NCBI GenBank assembly: GCA_964030785.1
Contig: OZ034972.1
Location: 11,595,319 to 11,659,318, forward strand
Source of the DNA: Siderastrea siderea
Taxonomy: Eukaryota; Cnidaria; Anthozoa; Scleractinia; Rhizangiidae
Length of the DNA stretch: 64,000 nucleotides
Direction: 5' to 3'
Shown here: one piece after another, positions 50,859 to 61,072 of the stretch
How positions within the stretch are numbered: the first letter of the stretch is position 1
Layout: each line of letters opens with the position of its first letter
The notes under the pieces: model-generated
Databases searched by the model: none
What the model was told of the DNA's origin: nothing
What the model saw: only the letters and a program-made list of their open reading frames with translations
Translations under genes and position numbers: made by a program

Positions 50859-53800
50859 TCAACTGTCTTTCTCTCCATCCTCGTCCGTGACAACAGAACA
50901 ATAAGGTTCATCGACCGTGATAACAGGATTATCATAAGCATACTCCGAATTCTCTTTCTTCTCCAACTCGGACGTACCATTACCAAAGGTAACAATAGGG
51001 TTGTCATATGTCGGCAGACTATCGTCATTCAGCAAATGTTGCCGACTACCAGCCGAGCCTGACGACTTGGGGATGCCTTGCTTCGGATCATCCGCGATAG
51101 TGACGTCGGATTTCGAGAGCTTTGGAAGGTTCTTCCACTCAGGTAAACCCATAGCGCCTACATTAAACTTCTCATCACTGCTGGCTGCAGCTATTGGCTT
51201 CACGCGGTCGAGAGAAGAGCCCTGAGTGTAAGGGTTTACGCCCGCCTGGGCCTGAAATTCATCTGGTGCATCTGGGTTAGCGGCTGTGGCATCAAGTTCC
51301 ACAGGGTCCCCATAGTAATTCACTTTAGAATAGTCGTTTGCACGCGGGATGCCATGGAATCGCCTCAGTTCGTAGTTTGTCTCTGGATTTAGGAAGAAGC
51401 CGCCCTCGCGTCGATCTTTTCGGCATCGCAAAATCAACACAATGATGCCCACGATGAAGATCAATCCCATAAGTGCGCCAAACGTTATATACAGGATAAA
51501 CGCCACTTCGTTCTTTGAAGATTCCGTTGTGGGCGCCTGGGTCCCCTGTGTTGTGGGCGGTACCACTTCTACGTTATTTGCTGTGTAAGTCTTGTTGTTT
51601 ACTGTCACCGATATTTGGCCCCTCTGTACAAGTTCTTGCAACTCCTCCGAGACATTTGCCTGCACGCTTGCGCCAATCACAGTGAAAGTAACAATAATCG
51701 AGCCGCACTCAACCTCGTCTACGGAAATAGAGGATTTCGAAATACCGAGTCCTGCAGCGAATGCTTTGGCACATTCTTCTTTGAACCGTTGCTCTGCCTC
51801 CGCATTTCCCACAACATCGTTACAGTCTCCCTCAAACGTAACTTTAATTTCGACGACCGGTGGCTGCTCAGTGACCACTGTCTCTGAGGACGAAGGAGTT
51901 GGTTGGGTTTCTGTGGATGAGGGCGAGATGGCGGCGGTAGACAAACCAGCTGATTCTGAAGTTGTAACACTGGATGCAAATCTGGTAGAGGTAGTGCTGC
52001 TTTCCACAGAACTTGGTTGAGATAATGCGGTACTACTTGATGGTGAAGGTGAAATAGAACTTGACTGTGAAGTGGAGACAATCGAGGTCTTCTGGCTTGA
52101 TAACGAAGACGCTGTGCTTACAAAGTAGCCACTTGACGACGATGTGCTGGCAGAAGTTGTGCTTACAGACGCACTTGACAACGATGTGCTGGCAGATGAT
52201 GTACTTACAGACGCACTTGACGACGATGTGCTGGCAGATGATGTGCTTACAGAGGCACTTGACGACGATGTGCTGGTAGAAGCCGTGCTTACAGAAGCAC
52301 TTGACGACGACGTGCTGGCAGATGATGTGCTTACAGAGGCACTTGACGACGATGTGCTGGCAGACGTTGTACTTACAGACGCACTTGACGACGATGTGCT
52401 TACAGACGCACTAGACGACGTGCTTGCAGAAGTTGTGCCTACAAACGCACTTGACGACGATGTGCTGGCAGAAGTTGTGCCTACAGACGCACTTGACGAC
52501 GATGTGCTTACAGAGGCAATAGAGGACGTGCTTGCAGAAGTCGTGCCTACAGACACACTTGACGACGATGTGCTGGCAGAAGTTGTGCCTACAGAAGTCG
52601 TGCCTACAGACGCACTTGACGATGATGTGCTGGCAGAAGTTGTGCCTACAGACGCACTTGACGACGATGTGCTTACAGAGGCAATAGAGGACGTGCTTGC
52701 AGAAGTCGTGCCTACAGACACACTTGACGACGATGTGCTGGCAGAAGTTGTGCCTACAGAAGTCGTGCCTACAGACGCACTTGACGATGATGTGCTGGCA
52801 GAAGTTGTGCCTACAGACACACTTGACGACGATGTGCTGGCAGAAGTTGTGCCTACAGAGGTCGTGCCTACAGACGCACTCGACGATGATGTGCTGACAG
52901 AAGTTGTGCCTACAGACACACTTGACGACCATGTGCTTGTAGAAGCTGTGCCTACAGACGCACTTGACGATGATGTGCTGGCAGAAGTTGTGCTTACAGA
53001 CGCACTAGACGACGATGTGCTGGCAGATGATGTGCTTACAGAAGCACTTGACGACGATGTGCTGGCAGATGATGTGCTTACAGACGCACTTGACGAAGAT
53101 GTGCTGGCAGAAGTCGTGCTTACAGACGCACTTGACGACGATGTGCTGGCAGATGATGTACTTACAGACGCACTTGACAACGATGTGCTGGCAGATGATG
53201 TACTTACAGACGCACTTGACGACGATGTGCTGGCAGATGATGTGCTTACAAACGCACTTGACGAAGATGTGCTGGCTGAAGTTGTGCTTACAAAAGCACT
53301 TGACGACAATGTAGTTGTTACAGACAGGGTACCAACCAACGCACCCGTCGAAGATGTGCTGGCAGAAGTCGTGCTCACAGACGCGGTTGACGACGTTGTG
53401 CTGGCAGATGATGTACTTACAGACACACTAGACGAAGATGTGCTGGCAGACATCGTGCTTACAGAAGCACTTGGCGACGATGTGCTGGAAGAAGTCGTGC
53501 TTACAGACGCACTTGACGACGACGACGACGAGCTGGCAGAAGTTGTGCTTACAGAAGCACTTGGCGACGACGAGCTGGCAGACGTCGTGCTCACAGACAC
53601 ACTTGATGACGATGTGCTGGCAGACGTCGTGCCTCCAGGAGCACTTGACAACGATATGCTGGTAGAAGTCGTGCTCACAGACGCGGTTGACGACGTTGTG
53701 CTGGCAGATGATGTACTTACAGACACACTAGACGAAGATGTGCTGGCAGACGTCGTGCTTACAGAAGCACTTGGCGACGATGTGCTGGAAGAAGTCGTGC

Positions 53801-54539
53801 TTACAGACGCACTTGACGACGACGACGACGAGCTGGCAGAAGTTGTGCTTACAGAAGCACTTGGCGACGACGAGCTGGCAGACGTCGTGCTTACAGACAC
53901 ACTTGATGACGATGTGCTGGCAGACGTCGTGCCTCCAGGAGCACTTGACAACGATATGCTGGTAGAAGTCGTGCTTACAGACGCGGTTGACGACGTTGTG
54001 CTGGCAGATGATGTACTTACAGACACGCTAGACGAAGATGTGCTGGCAGACGTCGTGCTTACAGAAGCACTTGGCGACGATGTGCTGGAAGAAGTCGTGC
54101 TTACAGACGCACTTGACGACGACGACGACGAGCTGGCAGAAGTTGTGCTTACAGAAGCACTTGGCGACGACGAGCTGGCAGACGTCGTGCTTACAGACAC
54201 ACTTGATGACGATGTGCTGGCAGACGTCGTGCCTCCAGGAGCACTTGACAACGATATGCTGGTAGAAGTCGTGCTTACAGACGCACTTGACGACGATGTG
54301 CTGGCAGCAGTTGTGCTTACAGACGCACTTGACGAAGGTGTGCTTGAATTGGCAACTGCATTTCTCCTTTCTCTCTTGTTTGTGTGGACGTTACGCTGCT
54401 CTCTCTGAAGCATTTCTGCAATTGCATTTTCAAGATTCCTTGCAGAAATCAAGTGAACTTTTCTTAACGCAAATGGATCAGCATCATGTGCACTTAGTTG
54501 GGAATCAAATTCTCCTGGTGATGTCAGTGTGATCCCGTT
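50859..54539 (-). CDS. Mucin-like SEA-domain single-pass membrane protein, large 3' exon
   Basis: The open frame runs from an acceptor (CGTAG|AAC, exon start 54539) to the stop at 50859. It has no ATG at its start, so upstream exons exist. Counting from 54452, residues 40-800 are almost all Ser/Thr/Ala/Val tandem repeats (SASTSSSSASVSTT type), a dense O-glycosylation stalk. A SEA-like module follows (about 870-970), with VEIKVTFEGDC and CGSIIVTFTV. Then come one helix at about 983-1008 (AFILYITFGALMGLIFIVG), a basic stop-transfer (RCRKDRR) and a 189-residue cytoplasmic tail. The tail repeats YDNP (TYDNPIVTF, YAYDNPVITV) and has NYEL and NYYGDP, possible tyrosine-phosphorylation or sorting sites. 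The probable role is a cell-surface mucin or adhesion protein of the epithelium; the exact family is unknown to me. Confidence 0.82.
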   Translation of the reverse strand, partial: NGITLTSPGEFDSQLSAHDADPFALRKVHLISARNLENAIAEMLQREQRNVHTNKRERRNAVANSSTPSSSASVSTTAASTSSSSASVSTTSTSISLSSAPGGTTSASTSSSSVSVSTTSASSSSPSASVSTTSASSSSSSSSASVSTTSSSTSSPSASVSTTSASTSSSSVSVSTSSASTTSSTASVSTTSTSISLSSAPGGTTSASTSSSSVSVSTTSASSSSPSASVSTTSASSSSSSSSASVSTTSSSTSSPSASVSTTSASTSSSSVSVSTSSASTTSSTASVSTTSTSISLSSAPGGTTSASTSSSSVSVSTTSASSSSPSASVSTTSASSSSSSSSASVSTTSSSTSSPSASVSTMSASTSSSSVSVSTSSASTTSSTASVSTTSASTSSTGALVGTLSVTTTLSSSAFVSTTSASTSSSSAFVSTSSASTSSSSASVSTSSASTSLSSASVSTSSASTSSSSASVSTTSASTSSSSASVSTSSASTSSSSASVSTSSASTSSSSASVSTTSASTSSSSASVGTASTSTWSSSVSVGTTSVSTSSSSASVGTTSVGTTSASTSSSSVSVGTTSASTSSSSASVGTTSVGTTSASTSSSSVSVGTTSASTSSIASVSTSSSSASVGTTSASTSSSSASVGTTSVGTTSASTSSSSVSVGTTSASTSSIASVSTSSSSASVGTTSASTSSSSAFVGTTSASTSSSASVSTSSSSASVSTTSASTSSSSASVSTSSASTSSSSASVSTASTSTSSSSASVSTSSASTSSSSASVSTSSASTSLSSASVSTTSASTSSSSGYFVSTASSLSSQKTSIVSTSQSSSISPSPSSSTALSQPSSVESSTTSTRFASSVTTSESAGLSTAAISPSSTETQPTPSSSETVVTEQPPVVEIKVTFEGDCNDVVGNAEAEQRFKEECAKAFAAGLGISKSSISVDEVECGSIIVTFTVIGASVQANVSEELQELVQRGQISVTVNNKTYTANNVEVVPPTTQGTQAPTTESSKNEVAFILYITFGALMGLIFIVGIIVLILRCRKDRREGGFFLNPETNYELRRFHGIPRANDYSKVNYYGDPVELDATAANPDAPDEFQAQAGVNPYTQGSSLDRVKPIAAASSDEKFNVGAMGLPEWKNLPKLSKSDVTIADDPKQGIPKSSGSAGSRQHLLNDDSLPTYDNPIVTFGNGTSELEKKENSEYAYDNPVITVDEPYCSVVTDEDGEKDS
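52130..54350 (-). repeat. Coding minisatellite with two higher-order periods
   Basis: The base unit is 42 bp (14 codons). Three copies of an exactly 300-bp higher-order unit lie at 53361-53660, 53661-53960 and 53961-54260, differing at few positions. A separate 165-bp higher-order unit starts at 52501 and 52666. All periods are multiples of 3, so the frame is kept. The antisense strand is also free of stops, a by-product of the unit sequence. Confidence 0.88.
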
Positions 54540-54763
54540 CTACGATTGAAAAAAAATCGCTGGTAAGGTGGTTTAAACGTTACAGCAGCACTCAAGCCAT
54601 GAGGCATGCACATTATGCTATATGGCCCTTAATATCTCTGAGGATAGCGTAATGGCCGGGCGTCCTTAAGCGAGCTCCGTGACCTATTCTCCCAAACAGC
54701 AAATCCTATCAAATAATTCGCTTATTTGTTATCTACAAGCTGTTTCAATTGATGTATGGTTAA

Positions 54764-57700
54764 ATGCGAAAAAGGAAAAAGACACAACAGCGACGTCCCA
54801 GCGACGATATTGTTTCACCGGATCACAAACTACCACGTGCAGAGAATTCAAATATGGTGTCTTCACCCTCCGAACCCGAATCGGGCGAACCAACCTTGAA
54901 GGAAGTCTACCGCATTCTCGTGTCTATTCAAGGTACAGTAGCTACCTTGCTAGCCGAAAAACAGTAAGATATCGGCGGACATTATCGAACTTTATTATAT
55001 GGCGGTGTCTCACAAGGACTGGGAACTACCGAATTCACGAATTTGATTGGCGGAAATCGATATTGACCGCGGTCTAGATTTTCCCATCTAGACCGGCGTC
55101 TAGACCGGTTACACTTTGCGGTGACAAAGGTGTAAACTAAACTACACAAATATTGACTATTTCCTTCTAAAAAATACTAAAATGAAGCGCCAACAAGCCT
55201 GACGAGAAAAAAGGTAGAGGACGAGCAAACTTTGGCAGATTTAAGTTCAGCTCATCGACTTTTGCTAGCAAAATGACAGCTAGTACGAACCATTTACATT
55301 AAGCGAATTAAAGTTTTTTTGTTTGGCCATATAATAAGTCGGTCTGTATGGGAGAATCTTGACCTCGGTCGTGTGTACAGACCTCACAGCGTTTGGTCTG
55401 TACTCACGACCTCGGTCAAGATTCTCCCATACAGACCTCCTGCTCGGTTAATAAGAGGTAAAAAATCTGCCGTCGCAAGGAGCAACACCGAAGTTAATAA
55501 GCTGAAGGAAGATTTTAATAATCAGTGCAAATATGTTGCAAGCCTGGAAGAGGAGCTTGCCAGAGTATCAAAAAAGGTAAAGACCCAAAAAGAAGAGCTG
55601 GACGATCTTCGAGTAAGTTTCGACGAACTGGAACAGTACACCAGAAAAAATTCCCTGGAATTACATGGTGTCCCGGAGGACATCGATCTACCGATGGATG
55701 AAATTGTCTGTAAAGTAGCAAGGGCGATTGGAGTTGAGCTAGAATGTGATGATGTCGAAATCGCCCATAGGCTTAATAGAAAGAAAGGAATAAAACCAAT
55801 CATAGCCAAATTCGTTAGTCACAAAGATAAATCAAGGTTATATAAAGCCCGCGTTCAACTGAAAGATTCAAGAGTTCCATCTGTGTTCCCTAATTACGCA
55901 GGCCCTATTACAACCGATCCTCCGATGCGTATATTTATCAACGAGAACCTGACCCAATACCGAAAGGAAATGATGTCTCTCGCCCTTCAAAAGAAGAACG
56001 ACCAAAAGATCACAAACGCATGGTCTCTTGACGGCAAGATTTTTGTTAAGACGTCGCCCTCTGGACAACCGCGGAGAATGTATTCCAAGGAAGATATCAA
56101 GGAAGGAATCGAACTCAGCTTATCAGAACACGGTCAAGCGAAAATTTCCATCAAATCTCTATTTGACAAGGGAGGGTAGGTTAATAGCATGCTTTTCGCT
56201 TACTGTAAGCAATTTATTCCCTTAAACTTCGAATGTGTGTGGGTATATGTTTGTGTGTGTTGTTTTATGTCCCCACTATAGCAATTCTTTGTATGTATTT
56301 TCGGTGCATTAGCTCTAATTTGAATTTTGCTTGCGATACAAATGCAATCCGTTGGAGGAAAAAATACTTAGTCATCCAGATATCTACTTGTGTAAATGGC
56401 TGAATGCAAACTATTTTGTCTAAACGTTCGAGGATTGAAAAATCAACGTAAGAGACGAAGCATTTTCTCCTATATAAAAGATCAAAAAAGTGATTTTTAT
56501 TTACTCCAAGAAACTAATTCTGAACCAAGAGATGAGTTGATATGGAAATCAGAATGGAGGGCGATGGGTCAAATCACCAGAAACACCCTCCCATGGGTCA
56601 AATCACCAGAAAGGTGTTTGTATTTTATTAAATCCTTTGTCTGATATAGTGTGTGTGGCCCCGGGCTTTGGAAGTTTAACAATGCGCTCTTAAACGACGA
56701 AACCTACGTTAATTTAATAAGAGATTAAGGAAAAACATTCAGAGGAAACTGAACCAAAACTGAAATGGGAGCTCATCAAAATGGACATCAGAAATTTGAC
56801 TATCCCTTAATCCAAAAATAAAGCCAGGAAAGCTCGAGAATTTGAAAATACACTTGAAAAGCGTTTAGAGACCCTAGATAATAAAATAAACGCCAATAAT
56901 AACACAGAAAACATGGAATCTGAACATAAAGAATACGAATACTTAAAAAATGAACTTAAAAGTCTCTACGAGAAAAAGGCAGAAGGTGCTATCTTTCGCC
57001 ATAAAGTGCGATGGATCGAGGAAGGAGAGAAACCTACCAAGTATTTTTTCCACATGGAAAAGAAAAAGTTAACAGGAAAGTGATAAAAGAATTAAAAATT
57101 TCTGAGGGTCATGTCACGCACTGCAAATGAGAGTCAAATAATGAAAGAAATAAAAACTTTTTATGCAAATTTATATACTTCATCTCACAAGGCTACAAAC
57201 AAGACCTTTCTAGAATTCACAAAGAACATAGATTTACAAATTCCAAAATTATCGGAGGAGGAAAATAATGAATGCGAGGATAAGTTAACCTTAGAAGAAT
57301 GCCGGATAGCATTAAAATCGATGGGGAATGGAAAATCACCAGGAGATGATGGTTTTACTGTCGAATTTTATAAGTGTTTCTTTGAGCTCCTAGGTCAGGA
57401 CCTACTTAACAGTTTCAATACAGCTCATGAAGAATGTGAGCTGTCAATCTCACAACGTAGAGGAGTTATAACGCTTATTCCTAAGGAAAACACAGATACA
57501 CGAGAGTTATCGAACTGGCGGCCGATTACTTTGTTAAATGTGGACTATAAAATTTTGTCAAAGGCAATTGCTTCAAGAATAGAAAAAGTTCTTCCGCGTC
57601 TTATAAACTGTAATCAAACTGGCTTTATGAAAGGTAGATACATAGGGCAAAATATCAGACTAATTAATGACATTATGGAACAGACAGAAATCCAGAACAC

Positions 57701-58123
57701 TGGTATTCTTCTCCTATTAGATTTTCGGAAAGCGTTTGACACAGTAGAATGGGATTTCATCCAGCAAACTCTAAACTTGTTCAATTTTGGCTCCTCTCTA
57801 AAGCAATGGGCTAAGACGCTGTACACTATACTGAAAGCGCTGTCTTACATAATGGATATACCACAGACTATTTTAAATTGTCAAGGGGAGTTAGACAGGG
57901 GTGTCCCCTCTCCCCTTACCTTTTTATCTTAGGGGTAGAAATTTTAGCAGCTAAGGTTAGGCAAGACTGCACGATACAAGGAATTAAAATATTTGAGACT
58001 GAGCATAAAATCAGTCAATTTGCTGACGATACTACACTCTTTCTAGGAAATTTAACCGCAGTCGAAAACTCAATCAAACTAGTTGAACAATCTTTAACGT
58101 TAAATCTAACAGTGTTCCAGTGA
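54764..58123 (+). pseudogene. Decayed L1-like non-LTR retrotransposon (ORF1 + ORF2 parts)
   Basis: ORF1 begins near 54764 (RKRKKTQQRRPSDD, TLKEVYRILVSIQGTVATLL), is broken at about 54967-55460 by palindromic DNA, and resumes to 56179 as an L1-ORF1-type protein: coiled coil (LKEDFNNQCKYVASLEEELARVSK), then an RRM-like domain (RKNSLELHGVPEDI, VEIAHRLNRKKG, RIFINENLT). ORF2 starts at 56396 with an endonuclease N-terminus (FCLNVRGLKNQRKRRSIF, YLLQETNS) and breaks off at about 56560. The RT resumes at about 56940 (KVRWIEEGEKPTKYFFHMEKK), 57111 (GNGKSPGDDGFTVEFYK, LIPKENTDTRELSNWRPITLLN, LLLDFRKAFDTVEWDF) and, in another frame, RGVRQGCPLSPYLFILG and QFADDTTLFLG. It has frameshifts, deletions and no 3' end. 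It lies antisense just upstream of the mucin exon. Confidence 0.85.
54992..55456. mobile_element. Palindromic insertion(s) inside the LINE ORF1
   Basis: Two inverted structures lie here. TTATTATATGGC near 54993 pairs with GCCATATAATAA at about 55327-55338. Next to it GGTCTGTATGGGAGAATCTTGACCTCGGTCGTG pairs with CACGACCTCGGTCAAGATTCTCCCATACAGACC around a TGTACAGACC/GGTCTGTAC centre. TCTAGACCGG motifs repeat near 55070-55110. The LINE frame reads on either side, so this block arrived after the LINE. Confidence 0.6.
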
Positions 58124-59630
58124 GTCAATGTTAATAAGACTCAAAACTAAAACTGGTGACATCGTCAAGCACGCATGTTTAATGTTTAAAAAAATCTATC
58201 GAGCCGTTCTTAAGATTTTCGCAAAAGCGCTCAAATTAAAAAATTACCACAAAATTATTACGCGAATGATCCTAGAAAAACAAGTCGTTCTCGAGATCGC
58301 GAACACCAGTTTCAACAAAACTTTCTAGGCGTAAAATAGTAAGTAAAAGACACATTTTAACAGTAAGTACTAGGCATTTCATCAAAGCTTTGATTATTTT
58401 TCGGTGCATTTACTATTACTAGGCAAAAACTAAGGTTGAAAATGTTTTTGCGATTTACTTCAAAACAAACACACAGAATTTTTTTGTTCTTGTATATTTT
58501 GTTTGCCATACACCACAGTTTAAGATGCTGGTATTTGCTTTTCGAAGCGAAATCTGGATCGTGCAAAATTTCAATTTTACTGTTTTCGAGGATTTTTGTT
58601 TATCGTTGTCATGGAAATATCGATTTTTACAAAATGTAAACCACGCCAAAATTCAATCCAAAACCAACACGTATTGCACATTTCACGTTGATCTGACAAG
58701 GAGAAGACTGTCTAAGAGTCGATTCAAAAAGTTAGGTATGGTCCCCAAAAAACTGTATCGAAACACCTTAAAGTTCGCTAACTGATTCGTGGATTTTTCC
58801 CGCGAAATCTAGCAATGGTTTCATCAAGTTTTTTACAGTGCAGCCAAATCGAGCAATTCTTTCGTTTTTTTTTTAATCAATGACTAATTGTTTTTTAAAA
58901 TGGACAATAGTTATGAGGAATCTTTCAGCTTTGCACACATATGCTCGTTCTATGCATCACTGCTGGTGTTTATGCAGGAAATATGAATAAATGTGTGCCA
59001 CTATTTGAGATTATTATTCAACAAATTGTCACTATGCCCATATATGGTAAGGAAGCCCTCAATATCTGTCATCCGTACATGACAGATATCCTGCGATATA
59101 CGTAAATGACCATATTTGGAAGTGCACTGCAGATTTTCTTTCATTGCTTGTTTGGCGGACATTTTGAAAAGCGAGGCAGTTTTAGCAGTGTTCTCCGGAA
59201 ATTTTAACTCCCTGGAAGAAACTTTCCACGGTTAAATGCTCTCAAAATGTCAACAAGTATTTGCTTTAGCTCACAAAGATATCCAGAGGTTGACTTGGAA
59301 TTTTCATAGTGAGAACTCAACCAAGAAAATGGTATTGCGAACGAAGCAGCACACTTGCTCATGGAAAGTTGTAAAGTTGAAAAGACTTTAATTCACAGGA
59401 AGAGGACTTATTCTCGGTAAGGTAGCAGTATTTTTTACTCTGTCTTCTCATTTCCAAACATGAGTTTGTAAATAAGTCTTTTTTAAGTGAACGGTAGTAA
59501 ACTTCGTATTCTTGAAGTTCTGTTTTGATTTTTATTAATACGTATTGCTAGCTTTTAGCGTTTTCATCATAGAACCATAGTTTTTCTCGTTTTGAAAATG
59601 GTGGTCGATGAGAATTTGTTGAATAATAAA
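58124..59630. other. No gene recognised
   Basis: Sequence after the LINE remnant. It is AT-rich with several short ORFs (60-86 residues) lacking recognisable motifs. GACAGATAT inverted segments occur near 59065-59095. It may be intron of the mucin-like gene if the exons further right belong to it. Confidence 0.35.
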
Positions 59631-59639
59631 ACAATTATC

Positions 59640-59748
59640 CTGCTCAATCTTGCGGAATATCCCCTGATTTAGCCAACTCGGCCTACGGCCTCGTCGGCTA
59701 AGTATCAGGTGATATTCCGCGCGATTTCGCAGGATAATTGTTAAATAG
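59640..59748. repeat. Palindrome with GGCCTACGGCC centre
   Basis: ACAATTATCCTGC, GCGGAATATC and CTGAT..AGCC arms pair with their complements (ATCAGGTGATATTCCGC; GCAGGATAATTGT) around ACTCGGCCTACGGCCTCGTCGG. Confidence 0.65.
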
Positions 59749-59819
59749 CCGGCGAGTGAAGAAATAATTCTTTGTAAACTAGAAATATATTATGCCTATG
59801 CCCCGTTCTTACATAGGCA

Positions 59820-60045
59820 CGCTATGAATAAATGAGGACGGTGTAGCCGCGTAGACACTTTCCAGAGAACTTGTGATGGTGAAGCCGCGTAGACGCGTAG
59901 CCACGTTCCAGAGAACTTAGAGAGCTAGGAATAAATTGTGATGGTGTAGCCGCGTACACGTCTAGCCACTTTCCAGAGAACTTAGAGGACCTATGAATAA
60001 ATTATGACGGTGTAGCCGCGTAGACGCGTAGCCGGCTGCGCCGTG
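59820..60045. repeat. Minisatellite with GTAGCCGCGTAGAC units
   Basis: Four imperfect units of about 55-75 bp share GACGGTGTAGCCGCGTAGAC(GCGTAGCC), A(C/G)TTTCCAGAGAACTT and ATGAATAAAT. It is notably CpG-rich in AT-rich surroundings. Confidence 0.75.
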
Positions 60046-61072
60046 TAGCTTGAGATGCGGGGTACTCTTCACTTGCTCCCTTTCGTTTTGTTTTGTTTTC
60101 TTTCTTTCCTATCTTTTCTTTTTGTTTTTGCGGAGTACCGTAAGTATCTAAGCGAAGAAAGTTGATGTGTTCTCTTTTTAGAAGCTCTGCTGCACAGAGT
60201 AGCCTATCGATTTGTTATTGCTCGGATAAGACGCACAGCCATTAAAAGACACCTAAGCGCTTCCGTTAGGCTGGATTTCCCCAAAAATTCACTGGAGACC
60301 ATTGAAACACCTAGGTCGAGAGGGACAATATGGAGCAGTGTCTTGCTTCAAGACGAACATAAGCGGGGATGCCACGAGTTGAATCATCAACCTCGCAAAC
60401 TCCAGTTTGACCCGCACAAGATCGGATTGCTAATGGCTCGAAAAATACAGTAAATGCAGTATAGACTGTTTTTATCAAGTGGTTCTCCCAGGGAGGGCTC
60501 TTATACAAAAGTAATTCTGGAAAATTTTGAAAGAAAACCCTAAAAACTACAAGACTTTCGGTTTTGTGGCCATGGTGCAATGCATCCCCCCCGCAAGAGA
60601 TACCACTTTTACAAGTGGTTTCATTTCCCATCACACTTTCCCGATAATACCCTAAAAGGTAGTGCAAAAACGCTAAGATGAGTCATTTTTTCCCGCCAGG
60701 GGTGGGTGGTTCTTAATTAATTTAAGATACACTACTTTTTCTGTCTGTAATGGTAACCTTATATTTTTATTGGAATTTTTGTAATTCTGTTGCAAAGTTT
60801 GTCAAGTAACTTCATTGTCACAGAAGATTTCCTCTGGGGGAGAATCAATTAAGCATTGTTTTATAATTTTCTGCTTCCTGTAACCTTCACTCACAGTCTG
60901 CCCTTTTCTCGGTAGCCTCCACCAGCTTTTGGGGCTTTTTTTGTTACAGATTATTAGGAAATGTTGCAACATTCTTTCTCCTGGCTCCTGCAACCTTGGG
61001 AATACCCGCCCAACAAGCTGATGACTACAGTTTGAGATAATTATTGGACAAAATGGCTGAGGCCTTACATAC

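Noticed and set aside
52060..54300. CRISPR-like regular repeats
   Set aside because: There are no unique spacers, the units are contiguous coding repeats, and the genome is eukaryotic.
52144..54408. 754-residue plus-strand ORF rich in Asp/Leu/Val across the minisatellite
   Set aside because: It is the antisense image of the Ser/Thr stalk. The 42-bp unit has no stops on either strand, and the opposite frame ends in a proper SEA-TM-tail protein.
60311..60667. 118-residue minus-strand ORF
   Set aside because: No convincing splice sites, domain or neighbour support; possible but unsupported.
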